A stretch of 50,243 nt of DNA from an uncultured Prevotella sp. (GCA_947167845.1 CAMVJQ010000012.1:1-50243), one strand, 5' to 3'. Shown: positions 40,967-49,027, counted from the first letter of the stretch. Program-made: numbers and translations. The notes: generated from the sequence alone by a model not told the origin.

Positions 40967-43294
40967 ATGAAAAGACTCAGCAGTATGTTAGTTGCGGTGG
41001 GGTGTGGTCTCTCGATGGCGACAGCCCAGATTCAGACGAATGCAGGCGTGCAGTACCTGCAGTGTATGCAAAAAGATATGTCGACCGACTTCAGCGACCT
41101 GTCGAACACTTATTTCCTGGCCGACTCGCTCGTCAGTTTCGATGCGGCGAAGGGGGAGGGGCTTGTACAGTGGAAGCGCTATCGCATGAGCCCTCGTCAG
41201 GCTTTCAATCTCAACGGCTTCTGGCCTGTACGCATGCAGATGCTCGACTTCCCCGATGCGGCTTACGACAATGACCCCCGTCTCAGGCTCTCCATCGAGT
41301 TCGTCACGCCGCGCACGGCTCGCATACGGATGCTCACCACGCCTGTCGTGCCGAAGGACAACGATCAGGAGGACGTGATGCTATGCGACGCTTTCAAGGC
41401 TAAGGCCAGAGGGGAGCGCTGGAAGGTGTCGCAGACTGCCGATGCCATCGCCTACCGTTCCGACTACGGCACGATTGAGATACGGAAGTACCCGTGGCGG
41501 CTGGTGATCAGGGATGCCAGGGGCCGCATCCTGACGCAGACGCGCCACGGCATCGACAACGACTCCTCGCAGGTGAAACTGCTGCCATTCTCGTTTATCA
41601 AGCGCGGCAGCGACAACTCCCGCAGCATCAATCCCGTGCTGACGCTGGCTCCGGGCGAACGCATCTACGGCTGCGGCGAGTCGTTCACCTCTTTAAATAA
41701 AGTGGGGCAGAAGGTGCACCTCTCCGTCACCGACCCTCAGGGGCCTGAGACCGACGGTCAGTACAAGCCAGTACCCTTCTTCTTCTCTAATCGGGGCTAC
41801 GGCATCTTCATGCACACCTCGGCCCCTGTGACCTGCGACTTCGGGGCCTCCTACATCGGTGCCGGCCGCCTGTTTATGGCTGATGAGCAGATGGACTTCT
41901 TCGTGTTCTTCGGCGAGCCCAAGGACATCCTCGATGAATATACCGACATCACCGGCAAGTCGCCGATGCTGCCGCTCTGGAGTTTCGGCACCTGGATGAG
42001 CCGCATCACTTACTTCTCGCAGAAGGAGGGGCTGGAGATAGCCAGCCAACTGCGCCGGCACAAGATACCCTCAGACGTGATACATTTCGATACGGGCTGG
42101 TTCGGCGTGGACTGGCAGTGCGACTATCAGTTTGCGAAGGATCGCTTCGAAGACCCTGTGAAGATGCTGGCAGCGCTGTCGAAGGACGGCTTCCACACCT
42201 GCCTGTGGCAACTGCCTTACTTCACGCCCAAGAACCGCCTCTTCCCTGAGATTATAGAGAAGAGGCTTCACGTGGTCAACGCCACAGGCGGTATGCCATA
42301 CGAGGATGCCGTGCTCGACTTCTCCAATCCGGAGACCGTCGGTTGGTATCAGTCGAAGATTACGGGCCTGCTGAAGCAGGGCGTCTCTACCATCAAGTGC
42401 GACTTCGGCGAGGCTGCGCCCTATAACGGCTTCTACCATAGCGGCAAGGGCGGACTCTATGAGCACAACCTCTATCCGCTGCGCTACAACAAGGCTCTCT
42501 GGGAGGCCGTCGAGCGTCAGTATCCCGGCAACGGCATCATCTGGGCACGCTCGGCCTGGGCTGGCAGTCAGCGCTATGCTCTGCACTGGGGTGGCGACGC
42601 GGCTACCACCAATGCGGGGCTGCTGGGCGATCTGCGCGGAGGTCTGTCGCTCGGCCTGAGCGGATTCTCCTTCTGGAGTCACGACATGGGTGGCTTCGTG
42701 ACGGCTTCGCCTGAGGACATCTACCGTCGCTGGCTGCCCTTCGGCTTCCTCAGCAGCCATACGCGTGCCCACGGTGCGCCTCCCACGGAGCCCTGGCTCA
42801 TCTCCGAGAGTTTCACCGAGGCATTCCGCGACTGTGCTGAGATGAAGTACAAGTTGATGCCCTACGTCTATGCTCAGGCGAAGGACTGCACGGAGCGCGG
42901 ACTGCCGATGGTGCGTGCGCTCTTCGTGGAGTTCCCGCACGACAAGGGTGCCTGGCTGGTGGAGGATGAGTATATGTTTGGCTCGCAGATGCTGGTGGCA
43001 CCGCTGATGGAGAGCGGCAGTGAGCGTGAGGTCTATCTGCCGAAGGGCAAGTGGATTGACTATCAGAGCGGCCAGGTCTACGAGGGTGGCTATCAGACCA
43101 TCCGTGCCGGTAAGATACCTGCCGTGATCCTGGTGCGCGACGGTTCGCTGATCCCTCATGCTCCGCTCGCTCAGCGCACGGATCAGATTCGCTGGGACAA
43201 GATAGAACTGAAGGCTTACAAGGCGGATGCCGCTAAGTGTACGGGACTGCTGTTTAAGCCGGGTGATACGAAGATACAGACAATCGAGAATTAG
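40967..43294 (+). CDS. GH31 glycoside hydrolase, probably alpha-xylosidase
   Basis: The 775-residue protein has a signal peptide (KRLSSMLVAVGCGLSMATAQ), an N-terminal beta-sandwich, and a TIM barrel (about 330-640) with the GH31 motifs LPLWSFGTWMSRITYFSQKE and SDVIHFDTGWFG, the nucleophile D479 in IKCDFGEAAP, and the acid/base D544 in HWGGDAATT. The FGE after the nucleophile resembles alpha-xylosidases such as YicI rather than the DMNEP of alpha-glucosidases. It therefore probably trims xylose from xyloglucan fragments in the periplasm. The divergent GH105 gene suggests a plant cell-wall programme. No SusC/SusD pair is in the window. Confidence 0.88.
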   Translation: MKRLSSMLVAVGCGLSMATAQIQTNAGVQYLQCMQKDMSTDFSDLSNTYFLADSLVSFDAAKGEGLVQWKRYRMSPRQAFNLNGFWPVRMQMLDFPDAAYDNDPRLRLSIEFVTPRTARIRMLTTPVVPKDNDQEDVMLCDAFKAKARGERWKVSQTADAIAYRSDYGTIEIRKYPWRLVIRDARGRILTQTRHGIDNDSSQVKLLPFSFIKRGSDNSRSINPVLTLAPGERIYGCGESFTSLNKVGQKVHLSVTDPQGPETDGQYKPVPFFFSNRGYGIFMHTSAPVTCDFGASYIGAGRLFMADEQMDFFVFFGEPKDILDEYTDITGKSPMLPLWSFGTWMSRITYFSQKEGLEIASQLRRHKIPSDVIHFDTGWFGVDWQCDYQFAKDRFEDPVKMLAALSKDGFHTCLWQLPYFTPKNRLFPEIIEKRLHVVNATGGMPYEDAVLDFSNPETVGWYQSKITGLLKQGVSTIKCDFGEAAPYNGFYHSGKGGLYEHNLYPLRYNKALWEAVERQYPGNGIIWARSAWAGSQRYALHWGGDAATTNAGLLGDLRGGLSLGLSGFSFWSHDMGGFVTASPEDIYRRWLPFGFLSSHTRAHGAPPTEPWLISESFTEAFRDCAEMKYKLMPYVYAQAKDCTERGLPMVRALFVEFPHDKGAWLVEDEYMFGSQMLVAPLMESGSEREVYLPKGKWIDYQSGQVYEGGYQTIRAGKIPAVILVRDGSLIPHAPLAQRTDQIRWDKIELKAYKADAAKCTGLLFKPGDTKIQTIEN

Positions 43295-43301
43295 AATTGC
43301 G

Positions 43302-44168
43302 CTACACATTGCCCAGATAGACATGCAGGATGCCTTCTTCGAGCGCGATTTGCCTGGCAGCCTTTAGCGTATGGACGGGTGTCGGAGGAATGTCCTGCAT
43401 CTTGTAGCGAGGGAAGAAACGGCTGAAGTGCAGTGGATTGCCGGCGAGGCCGCTGCTGACAATCCACTGGCACATACGGCGAATCATCGGCATATCGTCG
43501 TTGGCGCCAGGAATGACGAGGTTCGTCAGTTCTATCCACACCCCTGCATCACGCATGGAGAGGATGGTGTCGAGCACTGGCTGCAGATGGCCTCCGCTGA
43601 CCTTCATGTAGATGTCGTCGGAGAATGATTTGAGGTCGATGTTGGCAGCATCGAGATACGGCAGGAGGTCACTCAGCGGCTGCTGACAGACGTAGCCCGC
43701 CGTGACGAGGATGTTCCAGAGTCCAGCCTCGTGAGCCAGCCGGGCCGTGTTCGTGATGTATTCGAGATAGGTCAGCGGCTCTGTGTAGGTATAGGCGATG
43801 CCAGGGCAGTGGTGTTCTATACAGAGTTCTACAACGGCTTCCGGCGAGAGATCGTAATGTCCGACCGCTGACGGTGCTACCTGCGAGATCTCATGGTTCT
43901 GACAGTTCAGGCAGCGGAAGTTGCAGCCCGTACAGGCGACGGAGAGGCACGTCGTGCCAGGATGAAAGTGGTAGAGTGGCTTCTTCTCGATGGGGTCGAT
44001 GGCCAGCGAACAAGGCCGTCCATACACCTCGCTGACCAGCACACCGCCTTCATTGCGTCGACTCCGACAGATGCCCGTCCTGCCCTCGCTGATGCGGCAA
44101 TGATGTGGGCAGAGCAGACACTCCACCTTGCCATCATCCAACTTCTGATAATATCTGCACTCTATCAT
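43302..44168 (-). CDS. amrS: AmmeMemoRadiSam system radical SAM enzyme
   Basis: The 288-residue protein is the radical SAM member of the AMMECR1-Memo-RadiSAM set. An N-terminal cysteine-rich part (CLLCPHHCRISEGRTGICRS) resembles that of pyruvate formate-lyase activases, and the cluster-binding C82-x3-C86-x2-C89 lies in TGCNFRCLNCQNHE. Further motifs are GIAYTYTEPLTYLEY and WIELTNLVIPGANDD. The reaction of this family has not been established as far as I know. It follows the Memo-AMMECR1 fusion on the same strand after a heptamer array, so the pair completes the system. The ATG at 44168 was chosen over a TTG six bases upstream. Confidence 0.9.
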   Translation of the reverse strand: MIECRYYQKLDDGKVECLLCPHHCRISEGRTGICRSRRNEGGVLVSEVYGRPCSLAIDPIEKKPLYHFHPGTTCLSVACTGCNFRCLNCQNHEISQVAPSAVGHYDLSPEAVVELCIEHHCPGIAYTYTEPLTYLEYITNTARLAHEAGLWNILVTAGYVCQQPLSDLLPYLDAANIDLKSFSDDIYMKVSGGHLQPVLDTILSMRDAGVWIELTNLVIPGANDDMPMIRRMCQWIVSSGLAGNPLHFSRFFPRYKMQDIPPTPVHTLKAARQIALEEGILHVYLGNV

Positions 44169-44169
44169 G

Positions 44170-44204
44170 TTCAATGCTCAATGTTCAATGCTCAATGTTC
44201 AATG
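44170..44204. repeat. Heptamer array in the Memo-amrS spacer
   Basis: Five 7-base units alternate TTCAATG and CTCAATG. They fill the gap between the fusion gene and amrS and abut the amrS start codon. Confidence 0.88.
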
Positions 44205-44205
44205 G

Positions 44206-45699
44206 CTAAAACACAATCGCCTCATATACATACAGTTCCGCGTCCCGCCAGCCATCCCATCCGATGCCCGCCTTATCCTGTGCGCAATGCGAGACGAACT
44301 CCTCCTTCGTCCAGTTCACCTCATCGGCCACCTGCGGCAGATATGTACCACTGCGATAGCCCCGTCGGATATAGATGCCGTGCCGATGCAGTTCAAACTC
44401 GTCCAGACTCTGAATGCGGCGCATAGGCGTGAGCACTGAAATCTCAATATCGATGTCCGCGAGTTCATCAGCAGTCAGAGGCATGAATCGCGGGTCTTCG
44501 AAAGCAGCCGCACGAGCCATCTCTGCCACTATCTCATGCAGGGGCACATCCTCGCCGAAGTGGCCGATGCAGCCGCGAAGCCTTCCATGCTTATGCAGCG
44601 ACACGAACGCACCGCACTTTTCCGAGAGGTGAGAGGTAAGAGGTAAGTGGTGAGAGATTGGCTTGCCGTCTAAACTGTCCTTGATACTCGTCAGCGCAAT
44701 CTCCTTCAACGTCCGCTTCTCTTCCTCCGACAAAGAAAAGTCCTGTGATGACTTGCGCACGACGGCAAACGCATGATAGCCTACCACCCTGCTGTGATCC
44801 GACTCCTCGACATCCCCAGAGTTCTGATACATCAGGTGCTTCACCTCGTATGTACTGTCTGTCATCAGCAGCAGCGTCGCGATGGCCAGTTCACCGCAGG
44901 CACTCGTAGCCAAATTACGCACGCCACTGCGTGCATTCTCTTCCAGCGCAGCGATAAACTGCTCCACGTCGCCACTCTCCACGGCTTTGCCCGTCCGTGC
45001 ATCCACCTTGCAGGCATCCTCGTAGTTCGGATAGTGCGAAAAGTCGCTGCTGACGATGAACAGGTTCTCCTCCGTCAGATACGGCTTCAGCACATCCGCC
45101 ATTCGCTTCAACTTCTGGAAGTCATTGGTAGAAATGATAATCGGCACGATGGACGGCACGGAATCCTCGCTCGTCTGAGTGGATTTGCCATCTCCGAACC
45201 TCCTTTGCAGGAATGGCAGTTGCACCTCCAAGCAATGCTCTCTGTCGTGCGCTTTCGGCTCATATCGAAACACGCTGTCCGCAGCCGTCAGAGCCATAGC
45301 CGTCTCATGATCCACCTTCACCTGCCCCAACGGCGTGGCATAATAGTCTGCTTCCGTATTCACCGAAGCCCCATCGAGCCATTCGTGGTGGCTCGGCCCC
45401 AAGAGGAATATCCGCTTATACTGCTTATCCCTCGGTATCGCCATATACGCCGCTGCCGCCACATTGCCCGAGAAATAATAGCCCGCATGGGGCACTATCA
45501 GCGCCGCCACATTATTAAATATGGTCTCGCCTCGATGCAGCGCCAGCAGGCTGTCCACCTCCTTGCTCAGTTCCTTAGCATCGCCCGTATAGAACCGGTT
45601 CGCCTGAGTCGCAGGTCTCACCACCGGCTCCTTTCTCGTCTGTCCGTTACACATATTCATCATCATGATCGTCGTTAAAATCGTCAGTACGGTTTTCAT
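44206..45699 (-). CDS. Exported Memo-AMMECR1 fusion protein
   Basis: The 497-residue protein has a signal peptide (KTVLTILTTIMMMNMCNGQ), then a Memo-like domain (about 25-315; H71 in LIVPHAGYYFSG, GPSHHEWLDGASV, REHCLEVQLPFLQ, VSSDFSHYPNY) and an AMMECR1 domain (about 325-490; VSLHKHGRLRGCIGHFGEDV, FEDPRFMPLTADELADIDIE). Both domains are of unknown function but are found together with a radical SAM protein in bacteria and archaea, here in fused form. The signal peptide is unexpected, because AmrS lacks one. Residues about 348-359 (SHHLPLTSHLSE) are coded by a heptamer array and sit between the first helix and the first strand of AMMECR1. Confidence 0.88.
   Translation of the reverse strand: MKTVLTILTTIMMMNMCNGQTRKEPVVRPATQANRFYTGDAKELSKEVDSLLALHRGETIFNNVAALIVPHAGYYFSGNVAAAAYMAIPRDKQYKRIFLLGPSHHEWLDGASVNTEADYYATPLGQVKVDHETAMALTAADSVFRYEPKAHDREHCLEVQLPFLQRRFGDGKSTQTSEDSVPSIVPIIISTNDFQKLKRMADVLKPYLTEENLFIVSSDFSHYPNYEDACKVDARTGKAVESGDVEQFIAALEENARSGVRNLATSACGELAIATLLLMTDSTYEVKHLMYQNSGDVEESDHSRVVGYHAFAVVRKSSQDFSLSEEEKRTLKEIALTSIKDSLDGKPISHHLPLTSHLSEKCGAFVSLHKHGRLRGCIGHFGEDVPLHEIVAEMARAAAFEDPRFMPLTADELADIDIEISVLTPMRRIQSLDEFELHRHGIYIRRGYRSGTYLPQVADEVNWTKEEFVSHCAQDKAGIGWDGWRDAELYVYEAIVF
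44624..44658. repeat. GAGAGGT heptamer array inside the AMMECR1 domain
   Basis: Five 7-base units (GAGAGGT twice, AAGAGGT, AAGTGGT, GAGAGAT) encode the Ser/His/Leu-rich stretch near residue 350 of the fusion protein. Confidence 0.85.
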
Positions 45700-45728
45700 C
45701 GAGCCACTGCATTAGCATCCACATAAAA

Positions 45729-46139
45729 TCAGTCTTTGGCAGCAATCACCTCGATTTCCACCAATGCCCCTTTTGGCAACGTCTTGACGGCTACAGCCGA
45801 TCGTGCAGGGTATGGCTCTGTGAAGCGCTCGGCTTTGCCGCTTTGCTTTGCAAAGAACTCCGCATACACCTCGTTCATAGCCGCAAAGTCATTCATGTCT
45901 GCCATGAAAACGGTAGTCTTGACGACATTGCTCATACTGAGACCAGCCTCGCGCAGAATCGCCTGCACATTACTCAGCGACTGGCGTGTCTGCTCCTTGA
46001 TACCGCCCTCAACGAATGAACCCGTTGCAGGGTCAATGGGAATCTGGCCTGATGTATATACGAGATTCCCTACTTTGATGGCCTGACTATACGGCCCGAT
46101 GGCAGCAGGGGCTGCCTTGGTGTTGATCACTTGTTTCAT
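45729..46139 (-). CDS. ridA: RidA-family enamine/imine deaminase
   Basis: RidA hydrolyses reactive 2-aminoacrylate and other enamines formed by PLP enzymes. The 136-residue protein shows [60 protein letters not shown] and the catalytic-site [20 protein letters not shown] with the key arginine. Common RidA proteins are 124-128 residues; the extra 10 or so lie at [10 protein letters not shown] between the last helix and the PARS strand. The gene is 35 bases downstream of the acetyltransferase and 29 upstream of the Memo fusion, probably in one operon. Confidence 0.93.
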   Translation of the reverse strand: MKQVINTKAAPAAIGPYSQAIKVGNLVYTSGQIPIDPATGSFVEGGIKEQTRQSLSNVQAILREAGLSMSNVVKTTVFMADMNDFAAMNEVYAEFFAKQSGKAERFTEPYPARSAVAVKTLPKGALVEIEVIAAKD

Positions 46140-46174
46140 AAACTTAATACCATTATGTTAAAATAAAGCTACAA

Positions 46175-46729
46175 TTAAAGATTCTTGATTACCTTGCAGG
46201 GATTGCCCACCGCAATAGTATTGCTGGGGATGTCGTGCACCACGACTGAACCAGCTCCGATGCTGACGTTATCACCGATGGTGACACCAGGCAGAATAGT
46301 GACGCTACCACCTATCCACACATTGTCGCCGATGGTGACGGGGCGCGCCCACTCCTGACGGGTGTTGCGCTCCACGGGGCCTGTGCTGTGACAAGCAGTA
46401 TAGATGCTGACGTTAGGGCCTATGAAGCAGTCATCGCCGATAGTGACACGGGCTTCATCAAGCACCGTGAAATTGAAGTTAGCGAAGAATCGCTTACCTA
46501 CGCAGATTTGCCGCCCATAGTCGCAGCGGAACGGCTGGTTGATGATAATCCCGTCATCGCCGATACCACCCAGCAGTTCTTTCAGAATCGCCCTCATCTT
46601 CTCTATTTCAGAGGGTCGCAGGGCATTGTAGTCACAGATGCGCTCCCGTGTCTCAGCCAGTTCGCGCAACAGTTCTGGGTCTGTGGCATCATACACCTCG
46701 CCAGCGAGCATCTTTTCTTTCTCTGTCAT
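46175..46729 (-). CDS. Maltose/galactoside-type sugar O-acetyltransferase
   Basis: The 184-residue protein begins EKEKMLAGEVYDATDPELLR, the helical start shared by Maa and LacA. It continues into left-handed beta-helix hexapeptide repeats (VTIGDDCFIGPNVSIYTACH, with the catalytic His, and VTIGDNVWIGGSVTILPGVT) and ends NTIAVGNPCKVIKNL. It transfers acetyl from acetyl-CoA to a sugar; the acceptor is uncertain. The ATG at 46729 gives the family start, although the frame is open 42 bases further upstream, where it meets the truncated GNAT gene. Confidence 0.92.
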   Translation of the reverse strand: MTEKEKMLAGEVYDATDPELLRELAETRERICDYNALRPSEIEKMRAILKELLGGIGDDGIIINQPFRCDYGRQICVGKRFFANFNFTVLDEARVTIGDDCFIGPNVSIYTACHSTGPVERNTRQEWARPVTIGDNVWIGGSVTILPGVTIGDNVSIGAGSVVVHDIPSNTIAVGNPCKVIKNL

Positions 46730-46773
46730 AGTTGTTTTATTGCTTCCGTTCTCAGCATCCTCTTCCGTCAATG

Positions 46774-46965
46774 CTACAGGCAGGTGTAGAAGTAGAGCGC
46801 GAAGCCCACCTCACGTCCGTCCACGACGGCAAACACCGCCTCTGCCCTGTGCTCATCGAACATCTCCTGCTCCAGCACCTCCGGCGAAGCAATCACCTCG
46901 CCCTCCATCTTCTCATATCGGGCGATACCTTTGATAAACTCCAGTAGCAACAGCACGTCTGACAT
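46774..46965 (-). pseudogene. Truncated GNAT acetyltransferase
   Basis: The 63-codon frame reads LLEFIKGIARYEKMEGEVIA, then EVLEQEMFDEHRAEAVFAVV and GREVGFALYFYT before a stop. This is the N-terminal third of a GNAT family acetyltransferase of about 150-160 residues. The acetyl-CoA loop (Q/R-x-x-G-x-G/A) and the rest are missing; the acetyltransferase gene starts just beyond. The start ATG (46965) overlaps the start of a transposase remnant on the other strand. It is therefore a truncated gene. Confidence 0.75.
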
Positions 46966-47276
46966 GGCGACAAAGGTACAACAAAAATCTGACAAAATCA
47001 CACCTTTTGGTGGAATTAATTTCGTGATGGACAAATTCGACGCTTATCTGGGTGGCGAGATTGACTCCTTTCTGGGTATTCGCAGCACAACCATTGGTTA
47101 CCAGTACAGCGAGATCATACTACACTGCCGAGAAGTCGGGCAATACCTACGATTTCAACACGGCATCACGGCTCAGCGAGCTGTTGGTGCGGCTTCTCAT
47201 TGCCACGGGCCAGTTGGAATTTTTATCAATCTTAATTTCCGCCTCCTTCCCAAAGTGGATGGATGTGGAAATTTAA
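46964..47276 (+). pseudogene. IS1380-type transposase remnant
   Basis: The first frame from ATG 46964 reads TKVQQKSDKITPFGGINFVM, then DKFDAYLGGEIDSFLGIRST and TIGYQYSEI, which is the N-terminus of Bacteroidota IS1380 transposases. A second frame, from about 47120, reads YTAEKSGNTYDFNTASRLSE and LLVRLLIATGQLE, a later part of the same protein. Some 60 residues between them are missing and the frame changes. The DDE catalytic domain and the inverted repeats were not found. It is a decayed insertion sequence beside a truncated GNAT gene and upstream of tRNA-His. Confidence 0.78.
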
Positions 47277-47377
47277 CTATTTGCTATCTCAGAATATAAA
47301 AATGGGCATTTGGAGAGGGACAATTATCACCAAAAAGGCATCCGAATAAACTTTTTCGCAAAAAATCGGCCAAATGT

Positions 47378-47408
47378 TTGGCAGTTCGGAAGAAAATGCG
47401 TACCTTTG
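47378..47408 (+). promoter_or_regulatory. Promoter of tRNA-His
   Basis: TTG (47378-47380), 20 bases, then TACCTTTG (47401-47408), a full match to the Bacteroidota promoter, 19 bases before the tRNA. Confidence 0.75.
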
Positions 47409-47427
47409 CACCCGCAAAACCAACATG

Positions 47428-47501
47428 GTGCCCGTAGTTCAGTTGGTTAGAGCGTCAGATTGTGGTTCTGAATGTCGACGGTTCGAGTCCGTCCGGGCAC
47501 C
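47428..47501 (+). tRNA. tRNA-His (GTG)
   Basis: The sequence folds as a cloverleaf: acceptor GTGCCCG/CGGGCAC, anticodon stem TCAGA/TCTGA with loop TTGTGGT and anticodon GTG at 47462-47464, and T-loop GTTCGAGTC. A G at 47427 opposite C47501 provides the histidine-specific G-1. The 3' CCA is not fully encoded. An integrase gene follows, and tRNA 3' ends are common attachment sites. Confidence 0.96.
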
Positions 47502-47525
47502 CAAAGCAAGAAAACAAACGAAATC

Positions 47526-47560
47526 TTCCGAGAATCCCATAAATAAAGGGTTTCTCGGAA
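47526..47560 (+). terminator. Terminator after tRNA-His
   Basis: TTCCGAGAATCCC and GGGTTTCTCGGAA pair over 13 positions with one mismatch and a 9-base loop, followed by TTTCAATTT. Confidence 0.75.
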
Positions 47561-47591
47561 TTTCAATTTAAAGGGGACGAGTTCCAACTTT

Positions 47592-47606
47592 TTGGTCTGA
47601 GACCAA
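47592..47606. repeat. Short palindrome TTGGTCT-G-AGACCAA
   Basis: Perfect 7-bp arms around one central base, followed by CTTTTAG. It could be an operator, a small hairpin or part of a recombination site. Confidence 0.5.
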
Positions 47607-47618
47607 CTTTTAGAGTCG

Positions 47619-47694
47619 AAAATCGGCGCAAAATCGGCGCAAAATAGCAAAATCGGCGCAAAATCGGCGCAAAAATCGGCGCAAGAATCGGTGC
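47619..47694. repeat. Array of AAAATCGGCGC direct repeats
   Basis: Six full copies of the 11-base unit (two of them 12 bases long, one with two substitutions) and one degenerate partial copy at 47641-47648 form a tandem array 52 bases upstream of the integrase gene. The position suggests binding sites for the recombinase arm domain or for a regulator of int. Confidence 0.85.
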
Positions 47695-47746
47695 GAGATT
47701 CAAGCTGAATACAACGCTCTGTTTGTAACACTTTAAGATTTGCGTT

Positions 47747-49027
47747 ATGGCAACAATTACAACAGAGTTTGGGAAGTTAAGTTCCAAAGGACAAAGAGCA
47801 GTTTATCTGCGAGTGAGAGACAAAAAGACAGAGAAGCGTATCGCTACTGGTGTCAAGGTGGATGAATCGGAGATCTCACCACGAACCAAGAAGATTAAGA
47901 ACTTCGAAAAGGCGCAGACTGTCGAGAAATTGAGGATGGAGCTGATGTACAAAATGACCAGCATCGCTCCGGAGATTAACTACAGTGCGAACATGGATGC
48001 AGCGCGTATTGTGTCCACGCTCGTCATGCAAGAGAAGACGGAATCACTGGATTTCTTCACTTTTGCTGAGGATTGGATTTCTAAGAACTCCTTGAAGAGT
48101 ACGAAGAACTACAATTGCACTCTAAGCGCACTGGAGTCTTATTTGGGTGTAAGAAAGTTGGATTTCTCCCAAATCAACTACACCCTGCTGAAAAACTTCG
48201 AGCTTTATCTGAGTGACCGTCCCAGAGCAAAATCGATGTATCTGGGCTACATGCGTCACCTCTACCGTGAGGCCATGCTGGAGTACAACACCGATGAAGT
48301 GACTGTCATCAAGAATGACCCCTTCATGCGTTACAAGGCTCCTAAGCAGGTGCTGAAGAAGGGCGTGAGAGCTTTGTCGGTACAAGACATCCTGAAAGTT
48401 TACCATTACAAGGGCATCGACCCCAAAGGTCGTCCCCAATTGGCCCGCGACTGCTTTATCCTCTCGTTCTGCCTGATGGGAATGAATTCGGCAGACCTCT
48501 ACAATGCCACCGTTCTCCAGAAAGGCGTTGTCAAGTACAACCGCACTAAGACGAAGGATCGCCGCAGCGATGATGCTTACATCGAGGTTAAGGTGCATCC
48601 ATTCATAAAGCAGCTGATGAAGAAGTATGCTGGCAATAGCCATGTCTTCAACTTCTACCAGCGTTATGCCGGATTCGAGGAGATGAACGCAGCTCTGAAC
48701 AAGGGCTTGAAGGAGGTTGGGAAAGCCATAGGCATCCCCAAGTTGCAGTTCTATCAGGCTCGTCACACTTTCGCCACCCTATCACGAAACATGATGAAAT
48801 TCAGCAAGAGCGATGTGGACGAAGCTTTGAACCACGTTGGCAGCTACGACATTGCCGATGTCTATATCACCAAGGACTTCTCGATCATCAACGAAAACAA
48901 CTTCAAACTGATTGAGGAAGTCTTCAAGGACGAAATCGCTGGCAAGCCTACAGTTGCTGCTGAAGCTCCCAAGGCCAAACGCCCCTATCACAGAAAGGCT
49001 AAAACCACCACCAATGCGAAGAAGTAA
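47747..49027 (+). CDS. Tyrosine recombinase / integrase
   Basis: The 426-residue protein has the N-terminal arm-type region of Bacteroidota integrases (KGQRAVYLRVRDKKTEKRIA), a core-binding domain (about 100-205; LDFFTFAEDWISKNSLKSTK, YLGYMRHLYREAM) and a catalytic domain. The catalytic domain shows the lysine region YNRTKTKDRRSDDAY, the Arg box FYQARHTFATLSRN, the His in ALNHVGSYDIAD and the tyrosine in DVYITKDF. At the usual first-arginine position (FILSFCLMGMNSADLY) there is no Arg, as in a subgroup of Bacteroidota integrases. The tail is Ala/Lys-rich. It lies 245 bases behind tRNA-His and probably drives integration there. Confidence 0.92.
   Translation: MATITTEFGKLSSKGQRAVYLRVRDKKTEKRIATGVKVDESEISPRTKKIKNFEKAQTVEKLRMELMYKMTSIAPEINYSANMDAARIVSTLVMQEKTESLDFFTFAEDWISKNSLKSTKNYNCTLSALESYLGVRKLDFSQINYTLLKNFELYLSDRPRAKSMYLGYMRHLYREAMLEYNTDEVTVIKNDPFMRYKAPKQVLKKGVRALSVQDILKVYHYKGIDPKGRPQLARDCFILSFCLMGMNSADLYNATVLQKGVVKYNRTKTKDRRSDDAYIEVKVHPFIKQLMKKYAGNSHVFNFYQRYAGFEEMNAALNKGLKEVGKAIGIPKLQFYQARHTFATLSRNMMKFSKSDVDEALNHVGSYDIADVYITKDFSIINENNFKLIEEVFKDEIAGKPTVAAEAPKAKRPYHRKAKTTTNAKK

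Noticed and set aside
42071..43324. A 417-codon minus-strand frame across the GH31 gene
   Set aside because: The plus strand carries both catalytic aspartates of GH31; the antisense frame shows no known motif.
47619..47694. CRISPR array
   Set aside because: Units are 11 bases long and directly adjacent, without spacers, and no cas gene is near.
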